This document shows positions 9,134-16,521 of a stretch of DNA of 64,000 bases, piece by piece. This stretch comes from Rhabdobacter roseus (GTDB lineage Bacteria; Bacteroidota; Bacteroidia; Cytophagales; Spirosomataceae), in the NCBI RefSeq assembly GCF_014202275.1, contig NZ_JACHGF010000007.1, forward strand, positions 186,001-250,000, read 5' to 3'. Positions within the stretch are counted from its first letter, which is position 1. Each line of letters starts with the position of its first letter. The notes below the pieces were generated by a model, which was not told the origin of the DNA, did not search any database, and saw only the letters and a program-made list of their open reading frames with translations. The translations under genes were made by a program, and so were the position numbers.

Positions 9134-10567
9134 TCAGGCTTCTTTGCGCGCACGTACTACCTCCAGGCCCAGCTTTTTTCCTTCTTCCACCATAAACGCG
9201 TAGGCTTTTTCCAGCTCGTTGGGGATGGTACCTTCCAGAATGGCCTCCCGTATGGCTTCTTTAATAAGCCCTACTTCGCGGGAAGGCTTCAGGGCAAAAA
9301 CTTCCATGATGAGCTCGCCCGTAATGACAGGCTGAAAGCTACGGAGTTTGTCGCGTGCTTCCAGGTCCTGCAAACGCTGCTCCACCAGGTCAAAATTACG
9401 AAGATAACGCCGTACTTTATCGGGATTTTTGGAGGTAATATCCGCGCGGCAGAGCGTCATGAGGGCTTCCAGGTCTTCGCCAGCCTCCACCAGGAGCCGC
9501 CGCATGGCCGAATCCGTGATTTCTTCTTTGGAAAGTACAATGGGCCGCAGGTGCAGACGCACCAGTTTTTTCACAAACCGCATCTTTTCGTTGAGGGGTA
9601 GTTTCATGCGGCGAAAGAGCTGAGGCACCATCCGGGCGCCTACTTCTTCGTGGTTGTGGAAAGTCCAACCTACTTTTTTATCGAAGCGCTTGGTAGCGGG
9701 CTTGGCGATGTCGTGCAGAATGGCCGCCCAGCGCAGCCAGAGGTCGTCGGAATGCTCGGCGACATTATCAAGTACCTGGAGCGTATGGTAGAAGTTATCC
9801 TTATGTCCTTTGCCTTCGATATTCTCCACCCCTTGTAAGGCAATCATTTCCGGAAAAATGAGGGGCAGCAGCCCGGCGTGGTACAGCAGCTTGAAGCCGT
9901 AGGAGGGCTTGGGCGACAGGATTATTTTGTTAAGTTCGTCGGAAATGCGCTCCTGCGACACGATTTCGATCCGGTCTTTCATCTGCACGACTCCCTCGAA
10001 GGTACCCGGCTCGATGTCGAAATTGAGCTGCGACGCAAACCGGATGGCGCGCATCATTCGCAGGGGATCGTCCGAGAAAGTGAGGCTGGGCTCCAGGGGC
10101 GTGCGCAGGCTTTTCAGGCGCAGGTCACGCAGGCCACCAAACGGGTCGATGAGCTCGCCGTAGTCGGCGCGATTCAGGCTCACGCCCAGGGCATTGATGG
10201 TAAAATCGCGCCGGTTTTGGTCATCTTGTAAAGTACCATCTTCCACGCTAGGTTTGCGTGAGTCGGACCGGTAGGATTCGCGCCGGGCGCCCACAAACTC
10301 CACGTCCAGGTCCTGATAACGCACCTGGGCCGTACCAAAATTCTTGTAAACGGCCACGTGTACGTCCGGTCCCAGCGCCAGTGCCACGCGCTCGGCAAGC
10401 TCGATGCCACTGCCCACGCACACGATGTCAATGTCTTTACTAGGTCTTTTAAGTAGTAAGTCACGCACAAAACCCCCAATGACGTAGGCCGCTACGCCCA
10501 GTTCGTCGGCCGCTTTGGCCACGAGTCCGAACACCGGAAAAGGTTGCAATTGATCAGCTAAATTCAT
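9134..10567 (-). CDS. cca: CCA-adding tRNA nucleotidyltransferase (HD-domain type)
   Basis: Adds or repairs the 3' CCA of tRNAs. With the ATG at 10567 the protein has 477 residues. The class II nucleotidyltransferase head has GGFVRD at 31-36 and the metal-binding DID at 45-47, followed by RRDFTINAL (about 122-130) and RMMRAIRFA (about 173-181) of the poly(A) polymerase family. A C-terminal HD domain (AAILHDIAKP, about 264) is present, as in many bacterial CCA enzymes. The open frame continues to 10609 but a near-perfect -7 promoter box lies between that point and 10567, so the shorter start is right; the message is then almost leaderless. Confidence 0.92.
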   Translation of the reverse strand: MNLADQLQPFPVFGLVAKAADELGVAAYVIGGFVRDLLLKRPSKDIDIVCVGSGIELAERVALALGPDVHVAVYKNFGTAQVRYQDLDVEFVGARRESYRSDSRKPSVEDGTLQDDQNRRDFTINALGVSLNRADYGELIDPFGGLRDLRLKSLRTPLEPSLTFSDDPLRMMRAIRFASQLNFDIEPGTFEGVVQMKDRIEIVSQERISDELNKIILSPKPSYGFKLLYHAGLLPLIFPEMIALQGVENIEGKGHKDNFYHTLQVLDNVAEHSDDLWLRWAAILHDIAKPATKRFDKKVGWTFHNHEEVGARMVPQLFRRMKLPLNEKMRFVKKLVRLHLRPIVLSKEEITDSAMRRLLVEAGEDLEALMTLCRADITSKNPDKVRRYLRNFDLVEQRLQDLEARDKLRSFQPVITGELIMEVFALKPSREVGLIKEAIREAILEGTIPNELEKAYAFMVEEGKKLGLEVVRARKEA

Positions 10568-10571
10568 GCGG

Positions 10572-10579
10572 CAAAGGTA
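10572..10579 (-). promoter_or_regulatory. -7 box of cca, leaderless arrangement
   Basis: TACCTTTG (minus strand) matches TAnnTTTG exactly and ends 4 bases before the ATG at 10567, which places the expected transcription start at or beside the start codon. The box is part of a GGTAC word. No good -33 TTG is visible. Confidence 0.55.
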
Positions 10580-10742
10580 CGGGTTTGCGCCGGAAAAAAG
10601 AGAGCTCACGAAAAGGTACTTTCAGAAGCTCCTGGGCTTTGTACGACCTTGCTCCATCGTGAGGCTGTCCAGGCAAAAGACCAGGTAAAGTACCTTGCCG
10701 CGGATCAGTCGAGCCTGCACAAATTCGGCTTAAATTTATCCT

Positions 10743-10757
10743 AGTTGATAATCAACT
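10743..10757. promoter_or_regulatory. 15-base perfect odd palindrome, operator candidate
   Basis: AGTTGAT-A-ATCAACT is perfectly self-complementary around one base and lies between the divergent cca and DoxX-like genes. It may bind a dimeric regulator; no regulator gene is adjacent. Confidence 0.3.
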
Positions 10758-10882
10758 CCTTACGCATTCATAAAGTACCTCTACCAGTAAAGCAAGGTAC
10801 CTGATTTCGTGCAGCGATCCGGTGTCGCAATTGGCCCCATAGTTTGTCGGAATTACCCAATCTGCCAATCAAATAGGGTTGG

Positions 10883-10890
10883 TACCTTTG
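10883..10890 (+). promoter_or_regulatory. candidate -7 box of the DoxX-like gene
   Basis: TACCTTTG, an exact TAnnTTTG match embedded in a GGTACC word, 66 bases before the start codon. No TTG at the expected -33 distance. Confidence 0.4.
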
Positions 10891-10956
10891 TCTTGTTCCT
10901 TACCAGAACGCTTCGAAAATCAATAAATCCCCAACCTTAAACCAACTGTAAACAGC

Positions 10957-11352
10957 ATGAAAAAGGCAAAAATAATTTACTGGTCGGCTACTACGTTTAT
11001 CTTCCTGTTTGAAGGCGTTATGCCTGCACTGACTTCCCATACCGAGCTAGCCGCCGAAGGTACCCGGCACCTGGGCTTTCCGGATTACTTCCGGATTGAA
11101 CTGACCGTTTTCAAGATACTTGGGGCGATTGCGCTGATCCTGCCGATGGTACCGGCCCGCTTCAAGGAATGGGCCTATGTGGGTTTTGGCATCAACATGA
11201 TTTCGGCTTTCATTGGTCACTGGGTAGTAGACGGCCTGAACGCCGAAACGTTCTTCCCGCTGGTTATTTTTGGGATTCTGGCTTTGTCGTATCACTACTA
11301 CCACCGGCTCCGCAAGCAGGTACCTGGCCCCCAGGCTAGCTATGCGTTTTAG
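10957..11352 (+). CDS. DoxX-like family membrane protein
   Basis: 131-residue integral membrane protein with four predicted helices (about 6-24, 47-66, 71-90, 100-115). The pattern FEGVMPALTSHTE near the N-terminus and GAIALILPMVPARFKEWAY in the middle is typical of the DoxX-like (PF13564) group often seen in Bacteroidota. Function is unknown; related DoxX proteins take part in redox or stress-related membrane complexes. It stands alone, with a TAnnTTTG box upstream, and converges with the AMP nucleosidase gene. Confidence 0.8.
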   Translation: MKKAKIIYWSATTFIFLFEGVMPALTSHTELAAEGTRHLGFPDYFRIELTVFKILGAIALILPMVPARFKEWAYVGFGINMISAFIGHWVVDGLNAETFFPLVIFGILALSYHYYHRLRKQVPGPQASYAF

Positions 11353-11463
11353 AAAGATAAAGGGTAAAGAATTTAGGTAAATCCTACAAGAAAAAGCAGC
11401 CCATGAAAGAGCTGCTTTGGGTAGTTTGAGTTGTTGAGGAGACCGAATGTTTGGACCAGGTAC

Positions 11464-12234
11464 CTACTCGAAGCGCAGGTGCTTCACGGAAGCGCCCGAC
11501 TCAGCCAGCTCGGTGAGGGCGTCAATGCCGATGTCCAGGTGTTTTTTTACGTACTGAGCGGTTACTTTTTTGTCGCTTTCTTCGGTCTTGACGCCTTCGG
11601 GTACCAGCGGGTTGTCAGACACCAGCAGCAACGCGCCGTGCGGAATGGAATTGGCAAAACCGACGATGAATATCGTAGCCGTTTCCATGTCGATGGCCAT
11701 GGCCCGGATGTCACGCAGGTACTCTTTGAACTTCTCGTCATGCTCCCAGATGCGCCGGTTGGTGGTGTAGACGGTACCCGTCCAGTAGTCCATTTCGTGC
11801 TTGGCAATGCTGGCCGAAACCGTGCTTTGTAGCCGAAAAGAGGGCAACGCGGGAATTTCGGTAGGCATGTAGTCGTCGCTGGTACCTTCGCCCCGGATGG
11901 CCGCAATGGGCAGGATCAAGTCCCCCACTAAGGTTTTCTTCAGGCCGCCGCATTTTCCCAAAAACAGCACCGCTTTGGGTTCAATGGCCGACAGCAGATC
12001 CATTACCGTCGCCGCCATGGCGCTGCCCATCCCGAAGTTGATGATGGTAATGTTGTTGGCGGTGGCGGTTTGCATGGCCCGCCCGTTTCCTTTCACCTCC
12101 ACCTCAAACCGCGCGGCAAACATGGTGACGTAGTTGACAAAATTGGTCAGCAAGATGTACTGTCCAAATTCTTCTAGGGGCGTGCCGGTGTAGCGGGGGA
12201 GCCAGTCTTGTACGATTTGTTCTTTGGTAGTCAT
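11464..12234 (-). CDS. amn: AMP nucleosidase (short Bacteroidota type)
   Basis: Hydrolyses AMP to adenine and ribose 5-phosphate; 256 residues from the ATG at 12234, the length of the short AMP nucleosidase found in Bacteroidota. Phosphorylase-fold signatures: INFGMGSAMAATVMDLL, FLGKCGGL, and AIDMETATIF containing the Glu that contacts the ribose. The open frame reaches 12450 but the extra part overlaps the divergent HsdR-N-like gene and looks non-coding, so the start MTTKEQIVQDWL is preferred. Confidence 0.9.
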   Translation of the reverse strand: MTTKEQIVQDWLPRYTGTPLEEFGQYILLTNFVNYVTMFAARFEVEVKGNGRAMQTATANNITIINFGMGSAMAATVMDLLSAIEPKAVLFLGKCGGLKKTLVGDLILPIAAIRGEGTSDDYMPTEIPALPSFRLQSTVSASIAKHEMDYWTGTVYTTNRRIWEHDEKFKEYLRDIRAMAIDMETATIFIVGFANSIPHGALLLVSDNPLVPEGVKTEESDKKVTAQYVKKHLDIGIDALTELAESGASVKHLRFE

Positions 12235-12266
12235 ATTTTCAAAAAAGAGATACGAATAAAAACAAG

Positions 12267-12297
12267 TTGCAGGAGCGGGCACTAGTGCGTACTTTCG
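12267..12297 (+). promoter_or_regulatory. promoter of the HsdR-N-like gene, leaderless arrangement
   Basis: TTG (12267-12269), 20-base spacer, TACTTTCG (12290-12297; one mismatch to TAnnTTTG). The start codon at 12301 begins 3 bases after the -7 box, so transcription should start at the ATG. Confidence 0.5.
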
Positions 12298-12300
12298 AGC

Positions 12301-12741
12301 ATGGAATCGCTCAACCTCCCTCCTTTTGCGCACAAAGTTAAGGAGCTCTACGGCAAACCTCACATTTACGATCTCATTCGTCGCAAATTTGTGGCCCTCA
12401 CGCCCGAGGAGTGGGTGCGGCAGCATTTTATTCACCTGCTCATAAGCCACTACGGCTATCCGAAGGCGCTCTTTGCGGTGGAGACGGGGCTCTACTACAA
12501 CAAGCTCGCCAAGCGCAGTGACATCATGGTACTTTCAACGGTGGGCGAGCCTTTTCTGCTGGTGGAATGCAAAGCCCCGCACATTGCCCTGAACGAAGGT
12601 ACCCTGGCGCAGATTGGCCGGTATAACTTTACGCTGCGCCCGCAGTACCTGGCCGTGACCAACGGACACCAGCACTACTGCTTCACGGCCTCCTCCGACG
12701 GAATCAGGTACCTCGACGATTTTCCGGTTTTCCTTAGATAG
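12301..12741 (+). CDS. HSDR_N_2 domain protein (PD-(D/E)XK nuclease fold)
   Basis: Stand-alone 146-residue protein resembling the N-terminal domain of type I restriction HsdR subunits. The nuclease-fold core is visible as KRSDIMVL (acidic metal ligand) followed by FLLVECKAP (E-x-K) at about residues 71-96, so the PD-(D/E)XK residues are intact. There are no hsdM/hsdS genes or helicase domain around it, so this is not a restriction system; such single-domain proteins are widespread in Bacteroidota and of unknown role. A terminator hairpin begins 4 bases after the stop. Confidence 0.85.
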   Translation: MESLNLPPFAHKVKELYGKPHIYDLIRRKFVALTPEEWVRQHFIHLLISHYGYPKALFAVETGLYYNKLAKRSDIMVLSTVGEPFLLVECKAPHIALNEGTLAQIGRYNFTLRPQYLAVTNGHQHYCFTASSDGIRYLDDFPVFLR

Positions 12742-12744
12742 CCA

Positions 12745-12774
12745 AAAACCTGCCAGGTACCCCCAGCAGGTTTT
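12745..12774 (+). terminator. terminator after the HsdR-N-like gene
   Basis: aaaacctgc (12745-12753) pairs with gcaggtttt (12766-12774) around a 12-base loop containing GGTACC; the T run is part of the stem, so it could act in both directions. Confidence 0.6.
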
Positions 12775-12784
12775 AGATCGTGGC

Positions 12785-12801
12785 ACGGACGAGACGTCCG
12801 T
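12785..12801. repeat. REP-like palindrome, copy 1
   Basis: ACGGACG-aga-CGTCCGT: 7-base-pair perfect stem. The same arms recur at 12899-12915 with a different loop, giving two near-identical palindromes about 100 bases apart. Confidence 0.5.
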
Positions 12802-12893
12802 CGTGATAGTAAGCAAGGAATCAAAAAGGTATCTCTTGCCGCAGTAGAGGGGTACTTGGTTCGAAGCTACCGGGTTAAGGTACCTTGGCGGCT

Positions 12894-12915
12894 TAAAAAC
12901 GGACGGAACGTCCGT
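12894..12915 (-). terminator. terminator of yceI made of REP-like palindrome copy 2
   Basis: ACGGACG-gaa-CGTCCGT (12899-12915) followed on the minus strand by TTTTT; located 15 bases after the YceI stop codon. Confidence 0.65.
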
Positions 12916-12929
12916 ACCCACAACCTAGC

Positions 12930-13550
12930 TTACTTAGAAGCAACCAGCTTCACGTCGATGGTAAAATCGTCGTAGATCAGCTTGTCACCCAGGGTGTTGG
13001 CATCAAAAAACGACTTGGAGCGAAACTTCATGTCGTACTTGGAGCGGTCGACCACGATGGTTCCCGTTGCTTCGGCCCCGTTGGCGGTGGTTTTCACGGT
13101 TACCGGAAAAGTAGCGGGCTTGGTGATGCCTTTGATGGTCAGGTCACCGGTTACGTCGTATTGGCCCGCGCTTTTTGGCGTAGCTTTGGTCACCACAAAC
13201 TTGGCGGTGGGGTGGCTTTCTACGCTGAAGAAATCATCTGATTTCAGGTGGCCCGCCAGCTTGCCGTTCATGTCTTTATCCGTTACATCTTGCACGGTGA
13301 GGCTCGTCATGTCCGCTACAAAAGAGCCGCCAATAAGCTTGGCACCGTCCAGCGTGAATGATCCTTCTTTCAGGTTGATGGTACCGTAGTGCTCGCCCGT
13401 TACTTTTTTACCATTCCACTTGAGGGTACTTTTAGCAGGGTCTACTTTAAAGGTGATGGCTTTAGCTTTTGTACCATCTTCGGCTACGACGACAGAAGTC
13501 AGCAGCATCACGGCCGCCATGGCGCCGGCAAGTTGTTTCAATAGTTTCAT
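12930..13550 (-). CDS. YceI-family periplasmic lipid-binding protein
   Basis: 206 residues with a Sec signal peptide (residues 1-23, ending VVVA). The mature part has the YceI lipocalin-like pattern: FKVDPAKSTLKWNGKKVTGEHYGTI-type start, DDFFSVESHPTAKF near the middle, and DVTGDLTIKGITKP. YceI proteins bind polyisoprenoid-type lipids; here it is preceded by a MarR-family gene on the same strand 84 bases upstream, a frequent Bacteroidota pairing that suggests control by that regulator. Own promoter box at 13596-13603. Confidence 0.9.
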   Translation of the reverse strand: MKLLKQLAGAMAAVMLLTSVVVAEDGTKAKAITFKVDPAKSTLKWNGKKVTGEHYGTINLKEGSFTLDGAKLIGGSFVADMTSLTVQDVTDKDMNGKLAGHLKSDDFFSVESHPTAKFVVTKATPKSAGQYDVTGDLTIKGITKPATFPVTVKTTANGAEATGTIVVDRSKYDMKFRSKSFFDANTLGDKLIYDDFTIDVKLVASK

Positions 13551-13595
13551 TGTTAATTGGAAATTAGATTGATAGATTAATTAGAAAAAATATAG

Positions 13596-13603
13596 CAAAA
13601 ATA
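13596..13603 (-). promoter_or_regulatory. candidate -7 box of the YceI gene
   Basis: TATTTTTG matches TAnnTTTG, 45 bases before the start codon. -33 element not evident. Confidence 0.45.
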
Positions 13604-13634
13604 AATGCTCTATAGTAAAGAAAGTTTCCCGCCC

Positions 13635-14090
13635 TTAGGCCGAATCCCGCAGACGGTCTAGCAGCGAGCTTATCAGGTCAGCCTCCTCGGGAGTCAGGCT
13701 ATGTAGGTTCTCCTCCCATTCAGAGATGACAGGATCCAGCTTCTTGAGCAGTTCCAGCCCCTGCTCAGTAATGACCACATCGACGGCGCGGCGGTCGTTC
13801 GGGCACTCGTTTCGTTCCAGCAGCCCTTTGCTGAGTAGTTTATCCACCAGTCGGGATGCGTTGGACGTTTTATCCAGCATTCGTTCCGCAATGGCATTGA
13901 CCCGAATGGGCTTCGGATGCTGGCCGCGCAAAATGCGCAGCACGTTATACTGTTGCGTAGTAATGCTGTATTCCCGAAAAACATCCAGCTGTTTATACAT
14001 CAACCAGTTACTTGTGTAAATGAGGTTGATGGCCATCCGATGGTAAGGATTCCGGAATTTTTTCTGTTTTATATCGGTTTCAATGGACAT
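13635..14090 (-). CDS. MarR-family transcriptional regulator
   Basis: 151 residues from the ATG at 14090 (an upstream open extension to 14174 crosses the likely operator and is rejected). Winged-helix pattern: YSITTQQYNVLRILRGQHP, then recognition-helix region AERMLDKTSNASRLVDKLL and wing LLERNECPNDRRAVDVVITEQG. Probably senses a small ligand or redox signal and represses itself and the downstream YceI gene; an inverted repeat lies 34 bases upstream of the start. Confidence 0.88.
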   Translation of the reverse strand: MSIETDIKQKKFRNPYHRMAINLIYTSNWLMYKQLDVFREYSITTQQYNVLRILRGQHPKPIRVNAIAERMLDKTSNASRLVDKLLSKGLLERNECPNDRRAVDVVITEQGLELLKKLDPVISEWEENLHSLTPEEADLISSLLDRLRDSA

Positions 14091-14123
14091 AGTCTCGATC
14101 CTTCTCCACAATATTAGTGTATT

Positions 14124-14136
14124 TACATTTAATGTA
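14124..14136. promoter_or_regulatory. inverted repeat, candidate MarR operator
   Basis: TACATT-T-AATGTA, a perfect 13-base odd palindrome in an AT-rich stretch just upstream of the MarR gene start. MarR proteins typically bind such repeats to autoregulate. Confidence 0.45.
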
Positions 14137-14300
14137 CAAACATCTATTTTATTTTTTTGGTTCAGCGTTCGCACAAGTAGCGTGAGTTGCTCATGCGAAT
14201 AGCACCCCGCCCAAGCAAATATACTTAATTTTGCTGCATCTACCTTTTATATAAATTCTTTTACTTCAATAGCTTGCAGCCAACCCATCCGGTCCAGCTT

Positions 14301-14912
14301 ATGCTCAAACTTTCTCGTTCCCTGGTACTAGCATCTAATTCTCCCCGGCGTCAACAGCTCATGAAAGACGCCGGTTTTACGTTCCAGGTAGAGGTACGCC
14401 CTACGCCCGAAACCTATCCGGCCACGATGCCCCCGTCGGAAATTGCCAGGTACCTGGCGGTGCAAAAAGCCGAAGAATTTAGACGAAGCTCAGAGGAGCG
14501 CCTCCCGGAGGATCGCCTCCCGGAGGACCGCTTGGTACTTTGCGCCGACACGGTGGTTATCAGCCAGGATACCGTGCTGAACAAACCCGCCGGAGCCGCC
14601 GAGGCCCGCGCCATGCTGCGCCAACTCTCGGGCCGTACACACCAGGTAGTGACGGGCGTGGCCTTGCTGAACTACGATGAAATCCATAGCCTCACGGACG
14701 AAGCCCTGGTAACGTTTCGCCCGCTCCTGGAGGCAGAAATAGACTACTACCTGGATCACTACCAGCCCTATGACAAAGCCGGGGCCTACGGTATTCAGGA
14801 GTGGATTGGCATGGTAGGCGTCCAGCGCATCGAAGGTTCCTATTATACCATCATGGGGCTGCCTGTTCACCGGGTATACGATCTGCTCCGCCCGTATGCC
14901 TTCCCGCTTTAA
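14301..14912 (+). CDS. maf: Maf-like nucleotide pyrophosphatase
   Basis: Hydrolyses non-canonical or dTTP/UTP nucleoside triphosphates to monophosphates. From the ATG at 14301 the protein has 203 residues (a TTG start at 14274 is possible but unneeded). Family motifs: LASNSPRRQQL at the N-terminus, LCADTVV, LNKP-x4-EA, HQVVTGVAL and YDKAGAYGIQ. A 15-base tandem duplication inside the gene doubles the pentapeptide LPEDR just before LCADTVV. The next gene starts 12 bases after the stop. Confidence 0.93.
   Translation: MLKLSRSLVLASNSPRRQQLMKDAGFTFQVEVRPTPETYPATMPPSEIARYLAVQKAEEFRRSSEERLPEDRLPEDRLVLCADTVVISQDTVLNKPAGAAEARAMLRQLSGRTHQVVTGVALLNYDEIHSLTDEALVTFRPLLEAEIDYYLDHYQPYDKAGAYGIQEWIGMVGVQRIEGSYYTIMGLPVHRVYDLLRPYAFPL
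14499..14528. repeat. 15-base tandem duplication inside maf
   Basis: Two copies of CGCCTCCCGGAGGAY in direct tandem (14499-14513 and 14514-14528); the reading frame is kept and the unit RLPED is repeated in a surface loop region. Confidence 0.85.
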
Positions 14913-14924
14913 CCCCAGCCCTTG

Positions 14925-16424
14925 ATGACCCCACTTCCTAAGGTTTGTTACGAAATATTTGTCCGCTCTTTCTGCGACTCCAACGGCGACCGCATCGGCG
15001 ATCTGAACGGCATTACCTCCCGGCTGGACTACCTGCGCGAGCTGGGCATCGAGGCCCTCTGGCTCACGCCCGTGCACCCATCGCCCTCCTACCACAAGTA
15101 CGACGTCCTCGATTACTACGCCATTGACCCCGAGTACGGTACCCTGGACGACTTCAAACGCTTGCTCCGGGAAGCCCACCAACGCGGCATACAGGTGTAC
15201 CTGGACCTGATCATCAACCATACCAGTGTACTGCATCCGTGGTTTGAAGAGGCCCGCCAAAGCGCACAGAGCCCCTACCGCTCCTACTACTGGTGGATGA
15301 ACCAGGAGCAAATCGACCGGCTGGGCGTGGCTGTACGCTCCCAAACCGCCGACTCCCGGGAGGTCTATCCCTGGCACGACAATGCGGATGACCCGGAAAA
15401 GTACTACGGTTTATTCTTCAAAGGAATGCCCGACCTGAACTACGACTCGGCGAATCTGCGAACGGAAATCCGCCAGATCATGGATTTTTGGCTCAATGAG
15501 ATGGGAGTGGATGGCTTCCGGCTGGACGCTGCTCGCCATATTTATCCCGAATGGCTTAAAGAAAAGAACCACGCCTTCTGGGAGGAGTTTGGCCAGGTAG
15601 TGGAAAGTACCAGGAAAGGTACCTACACCGTGGGTGAAGTGTGGGCTCCGGCCCAGGAAGTGGCTCCCTACTTCAAGGGGCTCAAGGCTGCCTTTCACTT
15701 TGATCTTAGCTTCGAGATTCAACTACTCCTGCTCCGGGGGCGAGACAAAGGCCTGGTAGAAAAGCTGCTGACCGACTACACCATTTTTGAAGAGCACAAC
15801 CGGGATTTTATCGACGCCACCATGCTCACCAACCACGACCAAAACCGCATTGGAAGCGTAGTGGGTGGGGATATTCGAAAAATGAAGCTGGCGGCCGCCC
15901 TCCTCCTGACGCTTCCCGGCCAGCCTTACCTCTACTATGGCGAAGAGATTGGGATGCTGGGCATGAAACCCGATCCGCGCATTCGGGAGCCCTTTCTCTG
16001 GACCGACGAGCGCGACGATCCCCAGCGGCCGCTCTGGATCAAGCCCCGGCATTCGCGCCGGGCCAACGTGCGCGCGCTGGCCCTCCAACAGCCCGATCCG
16101 GACTCGCTCTTCAACCATTACAAGCGGCTCATTGCGCTTCGCAAATCCCATCCGGCGCTGGGCCAGATCATCCGCCCCAACCTGGCCGCTTTTCCGCTCG
16201 ATGATACCGAATGGCTGGCCTACTACCGCCCACACGACGAGCAGTCCGCCTGGGTACTTCATAACCTCTCGGGCCAAACCAAGTACCTGGCCCACGAGCA
16301 GATAGGGCTGGAAAAGCACCAGCTTCTCTTTGCTACCTACCCTACTACCCTGCTGCGGGACGCCCCTCTGGAGGTACCTCCGTACGGAAGTGTGGTCCTG
16401 GGCTACGCGCCACCCGCCGAATAA
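14925..16424 (+). CDS. GH13 alpha-amylase family glycoside hydrolase
   Basis: Cytoplasmic-looking alpha-glucosidase/amylase of 499 residues without signal peptide. GH13 signatures: DLIINHTS (94-101), DGFRLDAARH with nucleophile Asp201, TVGEVW with acid/base Glu238, and LTNHDQNR with Asp305; a C-terminal beta domain follows after about residue 410. The family includes maltases, sucrases and trehalose synthases; the exact substrate cannot be read here. Likely cotranscribed with maf (12-base gap). Confidence 0.9.
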   Translation: MTPLPKVCYEIFVRSFCDSNGDRIGDLNGITSRLDYLRELGIEALWLTPVHPSPSYHKYDVLDYYAIDPEYGTLDDFKRLLREAHQRGIQVYLDLIINHTSVLHPWFEEARQSAQSPYRSYYWWMNQEQIDRLGVAVRSQTADSREVYPWHDNADDPEKYYGLFFKGMPDLNYDSANLRTEIRQIMDFWLNEMGVDGFRLDAARHIYPEWLKEKNHAFWEEFGQVVESTRKGTYTVGEVWAPAQEVAPYFKGLKAAFHFDLSFEIQLLLLRGRDKGLVEKLLTDYTIFEEHNRDFIDATMLTNHDQNRIGSVVGGDIRKMKLAAALLLTLPGQPYLYYGEEIGMLGMKPDPRIREPFLWTDERDDPQRPLWIKPRHSRRANVRALALQQPDPDSLFNHYKRLIALRKSHPALGQIIRPNLAAFPLDDTEWLAYYRPHDEQSAWVLHNLSGQTKYLAHEQIGLEKHQLLFATYPTTLLRDAPLEVPPYGSVVLGYAPPAE

Positions 16425-16461
16425 CCTGAGCTGGGTCAGCGTTTGGAGTGGGGAGGTGTCA

Positions 16462-16494
16462 TTGGGGAGGAGCAACAAAAAATGAATATCTTTG
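16462..16494 (+). promoter_or_regulatory. promoter of the universal stress protein gene
   Basis: TTG (16462-16464), 22-base spacer, TATCTTTG (16487-16494): good match to the Bacteroidota -33/-7 promoter, 27 bases before the start codon. Confidence 0.65.
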
Positions 16495-16521
16495 GCTTAT
16501 CACAACCATTGCGCTAAACCC

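Larger units (their letters stand above)
10568..10956. other. 389-base intergenic region, divergent promoters
   Basis: No credible gene. Holds the cca promoter at the left end, a 15-base odd palindrome at 10743-10757, several GGTAC words and a -7 box for the DoxX-like gene at 10883-10890. The rest is without recognisable structure. Confidence 0.6.

Noticed and set aside
12301-12741. Part of a type I restriction-modification system
   Set aside because: Only the HsdR N-terminal nuclease-like domain is present; no hsdM, hsdS or helicase region nearby, and stand-alone members are common in Bacteroidota.
14490-15377. 295-codon minus-strand frame opposite maf and the GH13 gene
   Set aside because: Both plus-strand genes have intact catalytic motifs; the antisense frame has none.
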